This document shows, in pieces, positions 25,665 to 33,924 of a stretch of 64,000 bases of DNA. The stretch is taken from the NCBI RefSeq assembly GCF_039535095.1, contig NZ_BAAAWN010000001.1:992001-1056000 (forward strand). Direction: 5' to 3'. Under the pieces are notes generated by a model. That model searched no databases, had not been told where the DNA came from, and saw nothing but the letters and a program-made list of their open reading frames with translations. This stretch comes from Arthrobacter ramosus (lineage in GTDB: Bacteria; Actinomycetota; Actinomycetes; Actinomycetales; Micrococcaceae). Position 1 is the first letter of the stretch, and each line of letters opens with the position of its first letter. A program made the position numbers and the translations under genes.

Positions 25665-26917
25665 GCACCAACGGCACGGTCCTGACCCCGACCGTCCTGA
25701 TCATCGGCGCCGGACCGTCCGGCTTGCGCGCCGCAGCCGAATTAGCTCCGCGCGTGAGCGGCGAAGTCCTCGTCCTTGAACGGGAAAGTGTTGCTGGCGG
25801 CATCCCGCGGCACAGCGACCATCCCGGCTACGGAATCCGTGACATGGGCAAGTTCATCGACGGCCCCAAATACGCCCGTATTCTGCGCGAGCAGGCCACC
25901 GCTGCCGGCGCGAGGATCCTCACCAACGCCATGGTCACCGACTGGGCCGGAGAGCGCTCCGTCAACGTCACCATGCCCGACGGGCGGGTGCGCGTCGATG
26001 CGGAGGTAGTCATTCTCGCCACCGGAGCCAGGGAACGGCCCCGTCCTGCCCGGCTGATCCCTGGCGATCGTGGCAAAGGTGTTTACACCACCGGGCACCT
26101 GCAGAACATCATCCACCTTAAGCACGGAAAGGTCGGCAAACGGGCTGTTATCGTCGGTGCGGAGTTGGTCAGTTGGTCGGCTGCGATGACCTTGAAACAT
26201 GTCAAATGCAAGACGGTACTGATGGCCACCGAATACCCGAAGGCGGATGCCTACCGGCTATTCAGCGGACCCGGAAAGCTGTTCTTCGGCACGAAGGTGG
26301 CCACCCGCACAAGGGTCACACGGATCATCGGGAAGCCGAACGTTCAGGGTGTGGAGATCGAGAACATCGACACGGGTCAACGAAGGATCGTCGACTGCGA
26401 CACCGTCATCCTCACCGGCGATTGGATCCCGGACAATGAACTCGCCCGGGCCGCCGGCGTCGACATCGATCCCGTCAGCAAATCACCACTGGTGGACGCC
26501 GCCCTGCGGACCAACAAGGCCGGCATTTTTGCCATCGGCAACATGCTCCACCCGGTGGATACCGCCGACGTGGCGGCCCTCGACGGCGCTGCCGTAGGCG
26601 AGCACGTTGTCAACTACCTCCGGGGCGATCGGCCGGCCGGTGCACCGCTAACTCTGACCGCCGACGCTCCGTTCAGGTGGGTAGCGCCAGCCTTGCTGCG
26701 CCAACACGATCCGGCGCCGCCCCGCCGTCGGCTTCTGCTCCGGAGCGATACCTACGTCCCGTTCCCCGAAGTAGTGCTGCGTCAAAACGGCGCAGTCATC
26801 GCCCGGAAGCGGCTTTGGTGGCCCGCAGCACCGGGCCGCGTTTTCCGTGTCCCGTCCAGCATGCTCAGCCAGATCAACTGGAACGACGGCGCCGTCACCA
26901 TCGGCCTCGCCAACTAG
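25661..26917 (+). CDS. NAD(P)/FAD-dependent oxidoreductase (HcnB/GlpB-like partner)
   Basis: 418 residues from a GTG overlapping the previous stop (GTGA 25661-25664). Two dinucleotide motifs are seen: VLIIGAGPSGLRAAAEL near residue 10 and AVIVGAELVSWSAAMTL near 165, the second lacking one of the usual glycines. ATGARERPRPARLIPG and the late GIFAIGNMLHP are typical of HcnB/opine-oxidase-alpha and GlpA-partner flavoproteins. The C-terminal 90 residues form a separate basic, Trp-rich segment. It likely works as a complex with the preceding [2Fe-2S] enzyme. Confidence 0.87.
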   Translation: MSTNGTVLTPTVLIIGAGPSGLRAAAELAPRVSGEVLVLERESVAGGIPRHSDHPGYGIRDMGKFIDGPKYARILREQATAAGARILTNAMVTDWAGERSVNVTMPDGRVRVDAEVVILATGARERPRPARLIPGDRGKGVYTTGHLQNIIHLKHGKVGKRAVIVGAELVSWSAAMTLKHVKCKTVLMATEYPKADAYRLFSGPGKLFFGTKVATRTRVTRIIGKPNVQGVEIENIDTGQRRIVDCDTVILTGDWIPDNELARAAGVDIDPVSKSPLVDAALRTNKAGIFAIGNMLHPVDTADVAALDGAAVGEHVVNYLRGDRPAGAPLTLTADAPFRWVAPALLRQHDPAPPRRRLLLRSDTYVPFPEVVLRQNGAVIARKRLWWPAAPGRVFRVPSSMLSQINWNDGAVTIGLAN

Positions 26918-26933
26918 TCACCGGCTCCCGCCA

Positions 26934-26959
26934 GCCGCGCCCCTTGTTGGGGGCGCGGC
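26934..26959 (+). terminator. GC-rich hairpin between FAD oxidoreductase and rid genes
   Basis: GCCGCGCCCC at 26934-26943 pairs with GGGGCGCGGC at 26950-26959 over a short TTGTTG loop. No T-tract follows. It may reduce read-through into the rid gene or stabilise the upstream message. Confidence 0.55.
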
Positions 26960-27006
26960 CCGACCATGCCTGCACCAGCCGGGCAAACCTACAATCAGGA
27001 GAACCC

Positions 27007-27393
27007 ATGAACCAGCGCCAGAACATCTCCTCCGGATCTGCCCGCGAACCGATCCTCGGCTACTCCCGCGCTGTCCGCGTCGGAAACCAGATCCTCGTGG
27101 CGGGAACCACTGCCGGCTCCAGCAAGGGCGCCGTCGGCGGAAACGACGCTGCTGCCCAGGCCCGCGAAATCTTCAACCGCATCGAGACCGCCCTCATCCA
27201 GGCCGGCGGATCATTCGCGGACGTCGTACGCACCAGGGTCTATCTCACCAATATTGAAGATTTCGACGCCGTCGGCGCCGTCCACGGTGAAATCTTCGGC
27301 GACATCCGTCCCGTGACCGCCGTCGTTGAGGTCGGCGCCCTGGCAGCCGACGACCTTCTGGTCGAAGTCGAAGCCGACGCGATCCTGCTGTAG
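27007..27393 (+). CDS. Rid-family (YjgF) protein lacking the RidA active-site Arg
   Basis: 128 residues from ATG 27007 with GGAG upstream. The fold is clear (GYSRAVRVGNQILVAGTT, then QAREIFNRIETALIQAGGSFADVVRTRVYL). In the strand where RidA has its substrate-binding Arg, this protein reads VTAVVEVGAL, so a Thr replaces the Arg. It therefore belongs to another Rid subgroup whose activity may differ from enamine hydrolysis. It ends the FGGY-kinase operon, which suggests that an imine or other reactive nitrogen intermediate occurs there. Confidence 0.88.
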   Translation: MNQRQNISSGSAREPILGYSRAVRVGNQILVAGTTAGSSKGAVGGNDAAAQAREIFNRIETALIQAGGSFADVVRTRVYLTNIEDFDAVGAVHGEIFGDIRPVTAVVEVGALAADDLLVEVEADAILL

Positions 27394-27660
27394 GCCTCGT
27401 CACCGCGTCACGCCACGCACCTTTTTGGCGCCCAGACTGCTCCCAAACCCCGGAATCCCGGGCTCGCAGTCCGTTGGAGGCGTCGAAAACCTGCTCGGCG
27501 TGACGCGGCCCGGAAGTGTGGAGGCCGTTCTCGCCGCAAGAAAGCCGAGTCACACCCGCTCGAGGCCACCGGCCGCGAGCTCCGCGGGCTGTTCTCCTGG
27601 GCCCAAAGCGACGACGACTACACGGAGGGCACCGCGGCCCGCTGACCTTCCGACGACTGG
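27394..27660. other. Non-coding or decayed stretch after the rid gene
   Basis: About 270 bases. One plus-strand frame ends LRGLFSWAQSDDDYTEGTAAR and a stop at 27645, which has protein-like composition but no start and no recognised family. It may be the tail of a lost gene. Otherwise nothing is seen before the terminator at 27661. Confidence 0.35.
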
Positions 27661-27697
27661 GCCCGGTGGTGAACAGGCGAGCTGTTCACCACCGGGC
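27661..27697. terminator. Bidirectional-type hairpin terminator
   Basis: A perfect 16-bp stem: GCCCGGTGGTGAACAG at 27661-27676 pairs with 27682-27697 over a five-base loop. It sits between the rid operon (plus) and the VOC gene (minus), which converge here, so it can serve both strands. Confidence 0.78.
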
Positions 27698-27733
27698 ACG
27701 TCGTACCGGCGCTGCGACGACCAGCGGGTCTCG

Positions 27734-28174
27734 TCAGTTGATCCGCTCGGCCAGGGCGACGATGATTCCCTCTGGACCGCGAACGTAGGCCATGCGCCAG
27801 GCTCCCTCATACTGGCCGATGCCACCGACCAACCCGTATCCCTCCGCGGCCAGCCGGTCGACGTGGGCCTGAAGATCGTCAACTTCGAAGGACAGACTGC
27901 GCAGCCCGAGTTCGTTGGCCATGGCGGCGGGCGATCCCGGCTCGGGGTCCGGCCTGGCGAAGCTGGATAGCTCCACCCCTGTTCCTCCGTCAGGTGTCCG
28001 CAACATGACGATCTCCGTACGGGAATCAGGGATGGCTATGACGGTGTCGATGAACTCGCCCTCCACGAACGTCCGGCCCTCGACCTCGAGCCCGAGTCCA
28101 ACGAAGAACGCCGTCACGTGGTCGAGGTCCTGAACGGTGACACCGACGTGGTCGAATCGCATGATTCGCGACAT
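27734..28174 (-). CDS. VOC family (glyoxalase/epimerase-like) protein
   Basis: 146 residues from the ATG at 28174 with GGAGG eight bases upstream; a longer upstream frame has no ribosome site. A single VOC unit pair is seen: MRFDHVGVTVQDLDHVTAFFVGLGLEVEG and LRSLSFEVDDLQAHVDRLAAEGY, ending VRGPEGIIVALAERI with the usual late Glu. Metal-dependent isomerases, lyases and resistance proteins share this fold. No partner gene is on the same strand; function unassigned. Confidence 0.85.
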   Translation of the reverse strand: MSRIMRFDHVGVTVQDLDHVTAFFVGLGLEVEGRTFVEGEFIDTVIAIPDSRTEIVMLRTPDGGTGVELSSFARPDPEPGSPAAMANELGLRSLSFEVDDLQAHVDRLAAEGYGLVGGIGQYEGAWRMAYVRGPEGIIVALAERIN

Positions 28175-28394
28175 GGGAAAAGCCTCCAAGCGTTCGTTTA
28201 CACGGCCCAAGACGGAGCCTATCGCGGACTTTACGGCGGATTCACGGCGGGAGAAAGACTCCTGCCGCGCGGCAGGCTCCGCGTGGGGTACGGATTCCAT
28301 TCCGGCCGGCGGCCCGGCTGGGGTGTCGGCAAGCCCGCCGGTCGGCGCACGGCCGGTGCGGAGGCTTAGGGGGTGACCATGTCAGACTGGACGC

Positions 28395-29534
28395 ATGTGT
28401 CCTCTCCCTGTGAAGCCGCGCGCTCTGTCCGACAGCGTTGACAGCGGGAGCCCGACGCCGCCGAGCGGCGCGCGCCGCCACCTTGCCCTGAGGCTCGACG
28501 ACGGCTGGCTCAGGTTCCAGACGCGTCTCGCGATCCGGCGCGGTCGGGTGGAGACCGTCATCCCTTACACCGGTTACGGCACCACGTCCTGGGTCCGGGT
28601 GTTGGCGCGCATTGTCCGCAGTGAACCGCGGGACACCGGGAGCGGTCGCCAGGCAGGTGCGCTCAAACCGCTGAAGGATGGCATGCGCGGCTGGCGCAAT
28701 TTCACGAGTGCGCCCGTGGCCCACGCCGCCGTCCGCGTGACCATCGCGGGCACCGTCCATGACGTCGAAGCCGACCGCGGAGGCGTCGTCGACGTGCGTA
28801 TCCCCGTAGCCCTCGACGCCGGCTGGCATACAATCACCGTGCAGTCCGGCGGATCCAGGATCGTGGAAGCCCCGGTGCAAATCGTCGCGGACGATACGGA
28901 CTTCGGTGTCGTCTCCGATATCGACGACACCGTGATGGTCACGGCGCTGCCCCGCCCGTTCCTGGCCGCCTGGAACACCTTCGTACTCGACGAACACGCG
29001 AGGACCCCAACGCCGGGCATGGCTGTGCTCTACGAGCGGATCGTAAGGACGGTGCCCTCGGCCCCCGTGGTGTACCTGTCGACCGGAGCGTGGAACGTCG
29101 CACCGACGCTATCGCGATTCCTGTCCCGCAATTTGTATCCCGCCGGTCCGAAGCTCCTGACCGACTGGGGTCCCACCCCGGACCGCTGGTTCCGCAGCGG
29201 CCAGGAGCACAAGAAGACCTCCCTGGAACGTCTCGCGGCGGAGTTCCCCGACGTCAAGTGGCTGCTGGTCGGCGACGACGGACAGCACGACGAGGCCATC
29301 TACGCCGAGTTCGCCCAACGCCATCCGCAGAACGTCAGGGCCATCGCGATCCGCCAGCTCTCCGCTAGTGAAGCAGTGCTTGCGGGCGGGCGGTCGAAGT
29401 CCGCAGGTCCGCCCACGCCGGGGGTCCCCTGGATCTACTCTCCGGACGGTGCGGGAATGTCGGCCCAGCTTGAGCAGTTGGGCATCATCCGGCGCAGCGT
29501 CCGGCCCGCAGACGTGCCGGAGGAATCCGGCTGA
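28395..29534 (+). CDS. App1-family (DUF2183) phosphatidate phosphatase-like protein
   Basis: 379 residues. The catalytic HAD-type motif DIDDTV lies near residue 175, followed by YLSTGAWN, HKKTSLERL and LLVGDDGQHDEAIY, the conserved steps of the App1/DUF2183 family (yeast App1 is an Mg-dependent phosphatidate phosphatase). The N-terminal 150 residues form a beta-rich domain. A membrane-lipid phosphatase role is plausible in the cytoplasm. The ATG at 28395 has no strong ribosome site, and other starts nearby cannot be ruled out. Confidence 0.87.
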   Translation: MCPLPVKPRALSDSVDSGSPTPPSGARRHLALRLDDGWLRFQTRLAIRRGRVETVIPYTGYGTTSWVRVLARIVRSEPRDTGSGRQAGALKPLKDGMRGWRNFTSAPVAHAAVRVTIAGTVHDVEADRGGVVDVRIPVALDAGWHTITVQSGGSRIVEAPVQIVADDTDFGVVSDIDDTVMVTALPRPFLAAWNTFVLDEHARTPTPGMAVLYERIVRTVPSAPVVYLSTGAWNVAPTLSRFLSRNLYPAGPKLLTDWGPTPDRWFRSGQEHKKTSLERLAAEFPDVKWLLVGDDGQHDEAIYAEFAQRHPQNVRAIAIRQLSASEAVLAGGRSKSAGPPTPGVPWIYSPDGAGMSAQLEQLGIIRRSVRPADVPEESG

Positions 29535-29595
29535 GAAGCAGTTCCATCAGGCTGTGTCAGGAATCCGCCCCAGCTCCGACGCCTATACTCCGACT

Positions 29596-30267
29596 ATGAA
29601 TGAGATGAAGCCGCGCATTCTTCTGGTCGAGGATGACGTGGAGCTTCGGGCGATGCTGCAGGAGTTGCTGGTTGGCGAGGGCTACGAAGTATCCAGCGCT
29701 TCAGATGGACAGAAAGGCCTCCACCTCGCCCTGACCGGGGAATTCGACGTCCTGGTTCTAGACCGGGGCCTTCCGGTCATGGACGGGTTGAACCTGTTGA
29801 CGAAACTGCGCAGGGAGGGCGTCGAGACGGCCGCGCTCATACTCTCCGCATTGGGCAATCCTGCAGACAGGGTCGAGGGGCTCGACGCGGGCGCGGAGGA
29901 CTACCTGTCGAAGCCTTTCGACGTCGATGAACTTCTGGCCCGCTTGCGTGCCTTACGACGCCGGCATATCACCACCGCGACGACCCTGCGGATCACCGGT
30001 GGGCATTTTGACCTCGAATCGCGCAGCGTGACCCGGTCTGATGGTTCCGTCGTCGTCTTGTCCGAACGGGAGAGCGCCTTGCTGGAGGAGCTGGCACGCT
30101 GGCCGAACCGGGTATTCGGGCGTGGCGAGATTCTTGAATATGTCTTTCCGAACGCCGAAGAGGCAGGAGTGGTCGACACGTATGTCCACTACCTCCGGCG
30201 GAAGCTGGGACGGGGGAGCGTGCGGACGGTCCACGGGGTCGGCTACCGGATCGGCACGCTCGCATGA
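29596..30267 (+). CDS. OmpR-family response regulator
   Basis: 223 residues from ATG 29596. The receiver domain has the acidic pocket Asp13/Asp14 (LVEDD), the phospho-acceptor Asp56 in VLVLDRGLP and the Lys in YLSKPFD. A winged-helix DNA-binding domain (residues 130-223) ends VDTYVHYLRRKLGRGSVRTVHGVGYRIG. It overlaps the sensor kinase by 4 bp. Neighbouring reductase and FMN-binding genes are likely targets because they follow directly. Confidence 0.94.
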   Translation: MNEMKPRILLVEDDVELRAMLQELLVGEGYEVSSASDGQKGLHLALTGEFDVLVLDRGLPVMDGLNLLTKLRREGVETAALILSALGNPADRVEGLDAGAEDYLSKPFDVDELLARLRALRRRHITTATTLRITGGHFDLESRSVTRSDGSVVVLSERESALLEELARWPNRVFGRGEILEYVFPNAEEAGVVDTYVHYLRRKLGRGSVRTVHGVGYRIGTLA

Positions 30268-31556
30268 AGGGTCAAGCCGAGGACGAGCTGCAGCGGTCCT
30301 CCTGGCGGTTGGCCCTGCAGACCGGCGCTTTGCTGGTGCTGCTTTTGGTGGCGATAGCCGGATCGGTGCTGTTGATTGTCAGCACGAGCCAGGCCACCGC
30401 AGCCCAACGCCTTCTGACCACCGCCACCGAACACGTAGATTCGATCGTTGACGCCCCCGCCGGAACCTGGCTGGCGATCTCCAACCAAGGCGTCTTGACT
30501 GTGTCCCCCGGGATGCCGTCTGGGCTGCCGGATCTGAAGGCTATCGATGCTGTCGCCGCCAACGGAGTCGCCGCCCAGGAGGACGTTTCGATAGCGGGCC
30601 GCCCGTACACCGTCCGTACGGCGGATTCCGGAGGCCGGGTAGTCCAAGCGGTGTTCGATCGTCACGAGAATCTCGAGGAACTGAATCGGTTGGGCGTTGC
30701 CCTGCTGCTGACCTGCGGGGGAGCCGTGGTGTTGGCGAGCCTTCTAGCGGTGTGGTTGGCGCGGCGCACCATGCGGCCCATGGCCGAGGCTCTCGACCGG
30801 CAACGGCGATTCGTCGCGGATGCAAGCCATGAACTGCGCACGCCGCTGACCCTGCTGAGTATGCGGGCGCAAATGCTGCGGCGCCGCGTGGCATCCTCTC
30901 GATTGCAGGAGCCGCCGGCAAACATCGAGGCGGACGTAGACGCCATGATCGAGGATTCGCGCTCACTGACTCGTCTGCTCGAAGACCTGCTCATCTCGGC
31001 GGATTCACGGAGGGTCGAGCTCACGGACGTCGACGTCGTGGCGCTGGCGGACGACGTCGTCCAGTCGTTTTCGGTCTCCGCCGCGCATCGCGGCGTCACG
31101 ATTGAACGAACCGGAATAGCCGGAGCGCTGGCGATCACTGCCGCGCCGACGGCGCTGCGCAGGCTTTTCGTGGCGTTGCTGGACAACGCCGTCCGTTTCG
31201 CCCGGGGACGGGTGGACGTGGGCGTAACTACAGACTCGAGGACTCTGGTCATCACGGTGCGCGATGACGGACCCGGATTTGCCGACGACGTCAAACCGCG
31301 GGCCTTCGAGCGGTTCGCAACCGCGCGGCCAGCCGACGCCGAACCGGAGGCCGGCGCCGCGCCGCGCCACTACGGTCTAGGCCTCGCCCTCGTGGCGGAA
31401 GCGGCCGCGCAACACGGAGGCCGGGTGGAAATCGGCACGCAACCCTCCGGCGCGGTCATCGTGGTGCATCTGCCGATCCGACGAAACCCCGGGAACTCTC
31501 CAGCAGCCGGTTCCTTCTTTCGTGCCTTGGTCTCCAGGCTTCGAAGAATGTTCTAA
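30264..31556 (+). CDS. Sensor histidine kinase
   Basis: 430 residues. Membrane helices at about 19-41 and 143-166 flank a sensor domain of about 100 residues outside the membrane. The phospho-acceptor is His189 in DASHELRTPLTLL. The ATPase domain has DNAVRFARGRVDV (N box), VRDDGPGF (G1) and HYGLGLALVAEAAAQHGG (G2). It pairs with the response regulator just upstream. The signal is unknown; an envelope redox or metal state would suit the downstream genes. Confidence 0.94.
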   Translation: MKGQAEDELQRSSWRLALQTGALLVLLLVAIAGSVLLIVSTSQATAAQRLLTTATEHVDSIVDAPAGTWLAISNQGVLTVSPGMPSGLPDLKAIDAVAANGVAAQEDVSIAGRPYTVRTADSGGRVVQAVFDRHENLEELNRLGVALLLTCGGAVVLASLLAVWLARRTMRPMAEALDRQRRFVADASHELRTPLTLLSMRAQMLRRRVASSRLQEPPANIEADVDAMIEDSRSLTRLLEDLLISADSRRVELTDVDVVALADDVVQSFSVSAAHRGVTIERTGIAGALAITAAPTALRRLFVALLDNAVRFARGRVDVGVTTDSRTLVITVRDDGPGFADDVKPRAFERFATARPADAEPEAGAAPRHYGLGLALVAEAAAQHGGRVEIGTQPSGAVIVVHLPIRRNPGNSPAAGSFFRALVSRLRRMF

Positions 31557-31615
31557 GAACCCGAACCTAGCATTGCGAGCATGAGCAGACCATGGGCCAC
31601 CGCGGGACGGACTAG

Positions 31616-33031
31616 ATGACGGCCCGGGCTGGAGCAACGGGCCGGACGGCCAGCCAGCGGCGGATGCCACAACGGGCCCGTTATTTGCGCCGGGCTCGTT
31701 TGGCGGACTTGTTGGAAACGATGGTCTGGTTGTCGGTGGCGCTCGTCCTGGCACTGTTTCTGGCAGACAGCGGACTGGTGGAATTCAAAACCGTCCCGGG
31801 CGCCTTTACCGCCGTCGGCATCATCGCCGGACTCGTGGGGACCGACCTGATGCTGATCCAACTCCTCCTGGCAGCACGGCTCCCGGTCATTGACCGGGCA
31901 TTTGGCCACGACCGGGCTTTGCTGGTCCACCAGACGATGGGCAAGCCCGTCTTTTACCTCATTTCTTCACATGTGCTGCTGCTTTGGACCGGCTACGCGC
32001 TGACGGCGCGATTGAACGTGTTTGCAGAAATATGGGACATGTTCACCTCGCTGCCGGACATGAAAGTCGCATACCTTGGGTATGCGCTGCTGGCGATCGT
32101 CGTGATCACCTCACTGGTTCTTGTCCGGCGGAAGCTTTCCTACGAGGCGTGGCACGTTGTCCACTTCCTTGCGTACGCCGCCGTGCTCGCCGCCCTGCCG
32201 CACCAGTTCAGCACCGGGCAATTGTTCGCGGATGGAACCTGGGCGCGTTACTACTGGCTGACGCTCTACTTCGGAGTGGCGGCGGCGCTGCTCGTCTATC
32301 GGTTCATCATTCCCGTGTTCCGGACTCTGCGCCACGACCTTCGGGTCAGCAATATCGTCACGGAGGCGCCCGGGGTGTACTCCATCGAGATGACCGGACG
32401 TTCACTAGCTGACCTGCGGGTCCGTGGCGGCCAATTCTTCATCTGGCGCTTCTGGTCGCGCGGGCTATGGTGGCACGCCCACCCCTTCTCGCTCTCGGCG
32501 GCCCCGGGGATCCTTCGCCTCAAAGTCACCGTTCGTGAGCTGGGAGGCGGAACCGCCGAATTGAGTGCACTCCCGATCGGCACCAGGGTAAGCATCGAAG
32601 GACCTTACGGACTCTTCACGGACCGGGCCCGCACCACCCGGCGTGCGGTCGCTGTCGCGGCCGGCATCGGAATTACGCCCATCATCTCTTTGCTTGAGCA
32701 GGGCGACTTCGCTCCCGGCGAGATGACGGTGATCGTTCGGGCGCCGGACGAGAAGGGCCTCTACCTTTACCGCGAGCTCCAGAAACTGTGCACCAAGAAA
32801 TCTGCAACGCTCTACGTCCTGCTGGGGCGCCGGCCGAAGAGGGGCCTCGACAGCTGGCTGCCGGCCCGCGAGGCCAGCCACCGGATGAGCCTGTCCACGA
32901 TCGTCCCCCATGTCCGGGACGCCGACGTGTTCGTGTGCGGGCCACGCGACTGGACCGACCTGGTAGTCGAGGACGCAAAACGGGCAGGCGTACCCCGGTT
33001 CCGGATCCACTACGAAAGGTTCAGCTGGTGA
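31616..33031 (+). CDS. Membrane ferric-reductase-like flavocytochrome with FAD/NAD domain
   Basis: 471 residues. About six helices in residues 30-235 carry the paired histidines of ferric-reductase-type transmembrane domains (LVHQTMGKPVFYLISSHVLLLW and EAWHVVHFLAYAAVLAALPHQF). A ferredoxin-reductase module follows: HPFSLSAAP binds FAD, VAAGIGITP and VFVCGPRDW bind NAD(P)H. The protein should move electrons from NAD(P)H across the membrane. Its stop overlaps the GTG of the FMN-binding gene, so the two probably form one electron-transfer chain. Confidence 0.9.
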   Translation: MTARAGATGRTASQRRMPQRARYLRRARLADLLETMVWLSVALVLALFLADSGLVEFKTVPGAFTAVGIIAGLVGTDLMLIQLLLAARLPVIDRAFGHDRALLVHQTMGKPVFYLISSHVLLLWTGYALTARLNVFAEIWDMFTSLPDMKVAYLGYALLAIVVITSLVLVRRKLSYEAWHVVHFLAYAAVLAALPHQFSTGQLFADGTWARYYWLTLYFGVAAALLVYRFIIPVFRTLRHDLRVSNIVTEAPGVYSIEMTGRSLADLRVRGGQFFIWRFWSRGLWWHAHPFSLSAAPGILRLKVTVRELGGGTAELSALPIGTRVSIEGPYGLFTDRARTTRRAVAVAAGIGITPIISLLEQGDFAPGEMTVIVRAPDEKGLYLYRELQKLCTKKSATLYVLLGRRPKRGLDSWLPAREASHRMSLSTIVPHVRDADVFVCGPRDWTDLVVEDAKRAGVPRFRIHYERFSW

Positions 33032-33525
33032 GAGCCCGCAGCGCCATACTGGCCGGCCTCGCTTCCGCCGCCGTCCTCGTGATCGGATGGCATGCCGGAA
33101 ACCAAGCTGATTCCGTATCCGGCGGCACCACAACGAAGGCGGCCAATCCGCCGTCGGGCGCCGGAACGCTCTCCGGACCGAACAGCCCGACGGCGGCCGG
33201 TACCAGCGCCGGTCCTCCGGGACCGGCCGCTCCCGGTGCGAAAGACGGAACTTTCGACGGCAGCCAGATCCAGACCCGGTATGGCACGGTGCAGGTCCAG
33301 GCCGTGATATCCGGCGGCAAGATCACCGACGTCGTGCCGCTGCAGCTTACCGACGTCGGGTCCCTGTCCGGCGAAATCGACCAGCAGGCCGTGCCGATGC
33401 TCAAATCCGAGGTGCTATCGAGCCAATCATCCAATGTGGACACAGTGGGAGGTGCAACCTACACGAGCGAGGGCTACCTTAGCTCGTTGCAGGCCGCACT
33501 CGACGCAGCGAACTTCAAGCGATAG
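33028..33525 (+). CDS. Secreted/membrane-anchored FMN-binding domain protein
   Basis: 165 residues from a GTG overlapping the reductase stop. One N-terminal helix (residues 5-24) serves as signal or anchor, a Pro/Gly/Ala/Ser-rich linker runs 30-72, and the FMN_bind domain follows. GGATYTS near residue 144 is the covalent flavinylation motif. The partner reductase would feed electrons to this extracytoplasmic flavin. The ApbE flavin transferase required for attachment is not encoded nearby. Confidence 0.9.
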   Translation: MRARSAILAGLASAAVLVIGWHAGNQADSVSGGTTTKAANPPSGAGTLSGPNSPTAAGTSAGPPGPAAPGAKDGTFDGSQIQTRYGTVQVQAVISGGKITDVVPLQLTDVGSLSGEIDQQAVPMLKSEVLSSQSSNVDTVGGATYTSEGYLSSLQAALDAANFKR

Positions 33526-33581
33526 CAGGCGCGCCCTCTGAGCGATCCTTACGGGAACCGGTCACGTGCTCGGTTGAGAAG

Positions 33582-33595
33582 ATAAGCATGCTGAT
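33582..33595. promoter_or_regulatory. TAAG-type palindrome, copy 1
   Basis: ATAAGCATGCTGAT is a near-palindrome with one mismatched pair. It lies 87 bases upstream of the truncated SRPBCC gene at 33682 and shares its core with the elements at 36907, 37106 and 57702. Confidence 0.5.
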
Positions 33596-33681
33596 GGTTT
33601 TTGTGTAGAATGGCTGCCGGTTTACGTCGTAGAGCGATGGGCCGCCTCGGCCAACCCGGATACAGGACAGGAGTCTGCGTC

Positions 33682-33924
33682 ATGAACGACGTTCATGGGT
33701 CAATTAGCGTCAACGTTCCGGTTCGCCTGGCTTATGAACAGTGGATACGGTTTGAGGAATTCCCGCTTTTCATGAGCGGGGTAGAGTCCGTGACAAGGGT
33801 CGATAACGTTCGTCTCCGGTTCAAAACGGTTGTCGGCGGGGCGCCCCACGAATACGATGCGTGGATCATCGCCCGCGAAGCGGAGTCATGGGATTGGCCC
33901 GCGCGCGAGGCCGGGGCGCGCTAA
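33682..33924 (+). pseudogene. C-terminally truncated SRPBCC (cyclase/dehydrase) gene
   Basis: 80 codons from ATG 33682 with GGAG eight bases upstream. The start (VHGSISVNVPVRLAYEQWIRFEEFPLFMSGVESVTRVD) is the first part of the small stress-associated SRPBCC family, which normally continues to about 150 residues. Here the match stops near residue 63 and the last codons run antisense into the end of the yihY-type gene. It is probably a remnant, although its promoter element and ribosome site look intact. Confidence 0.7.
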
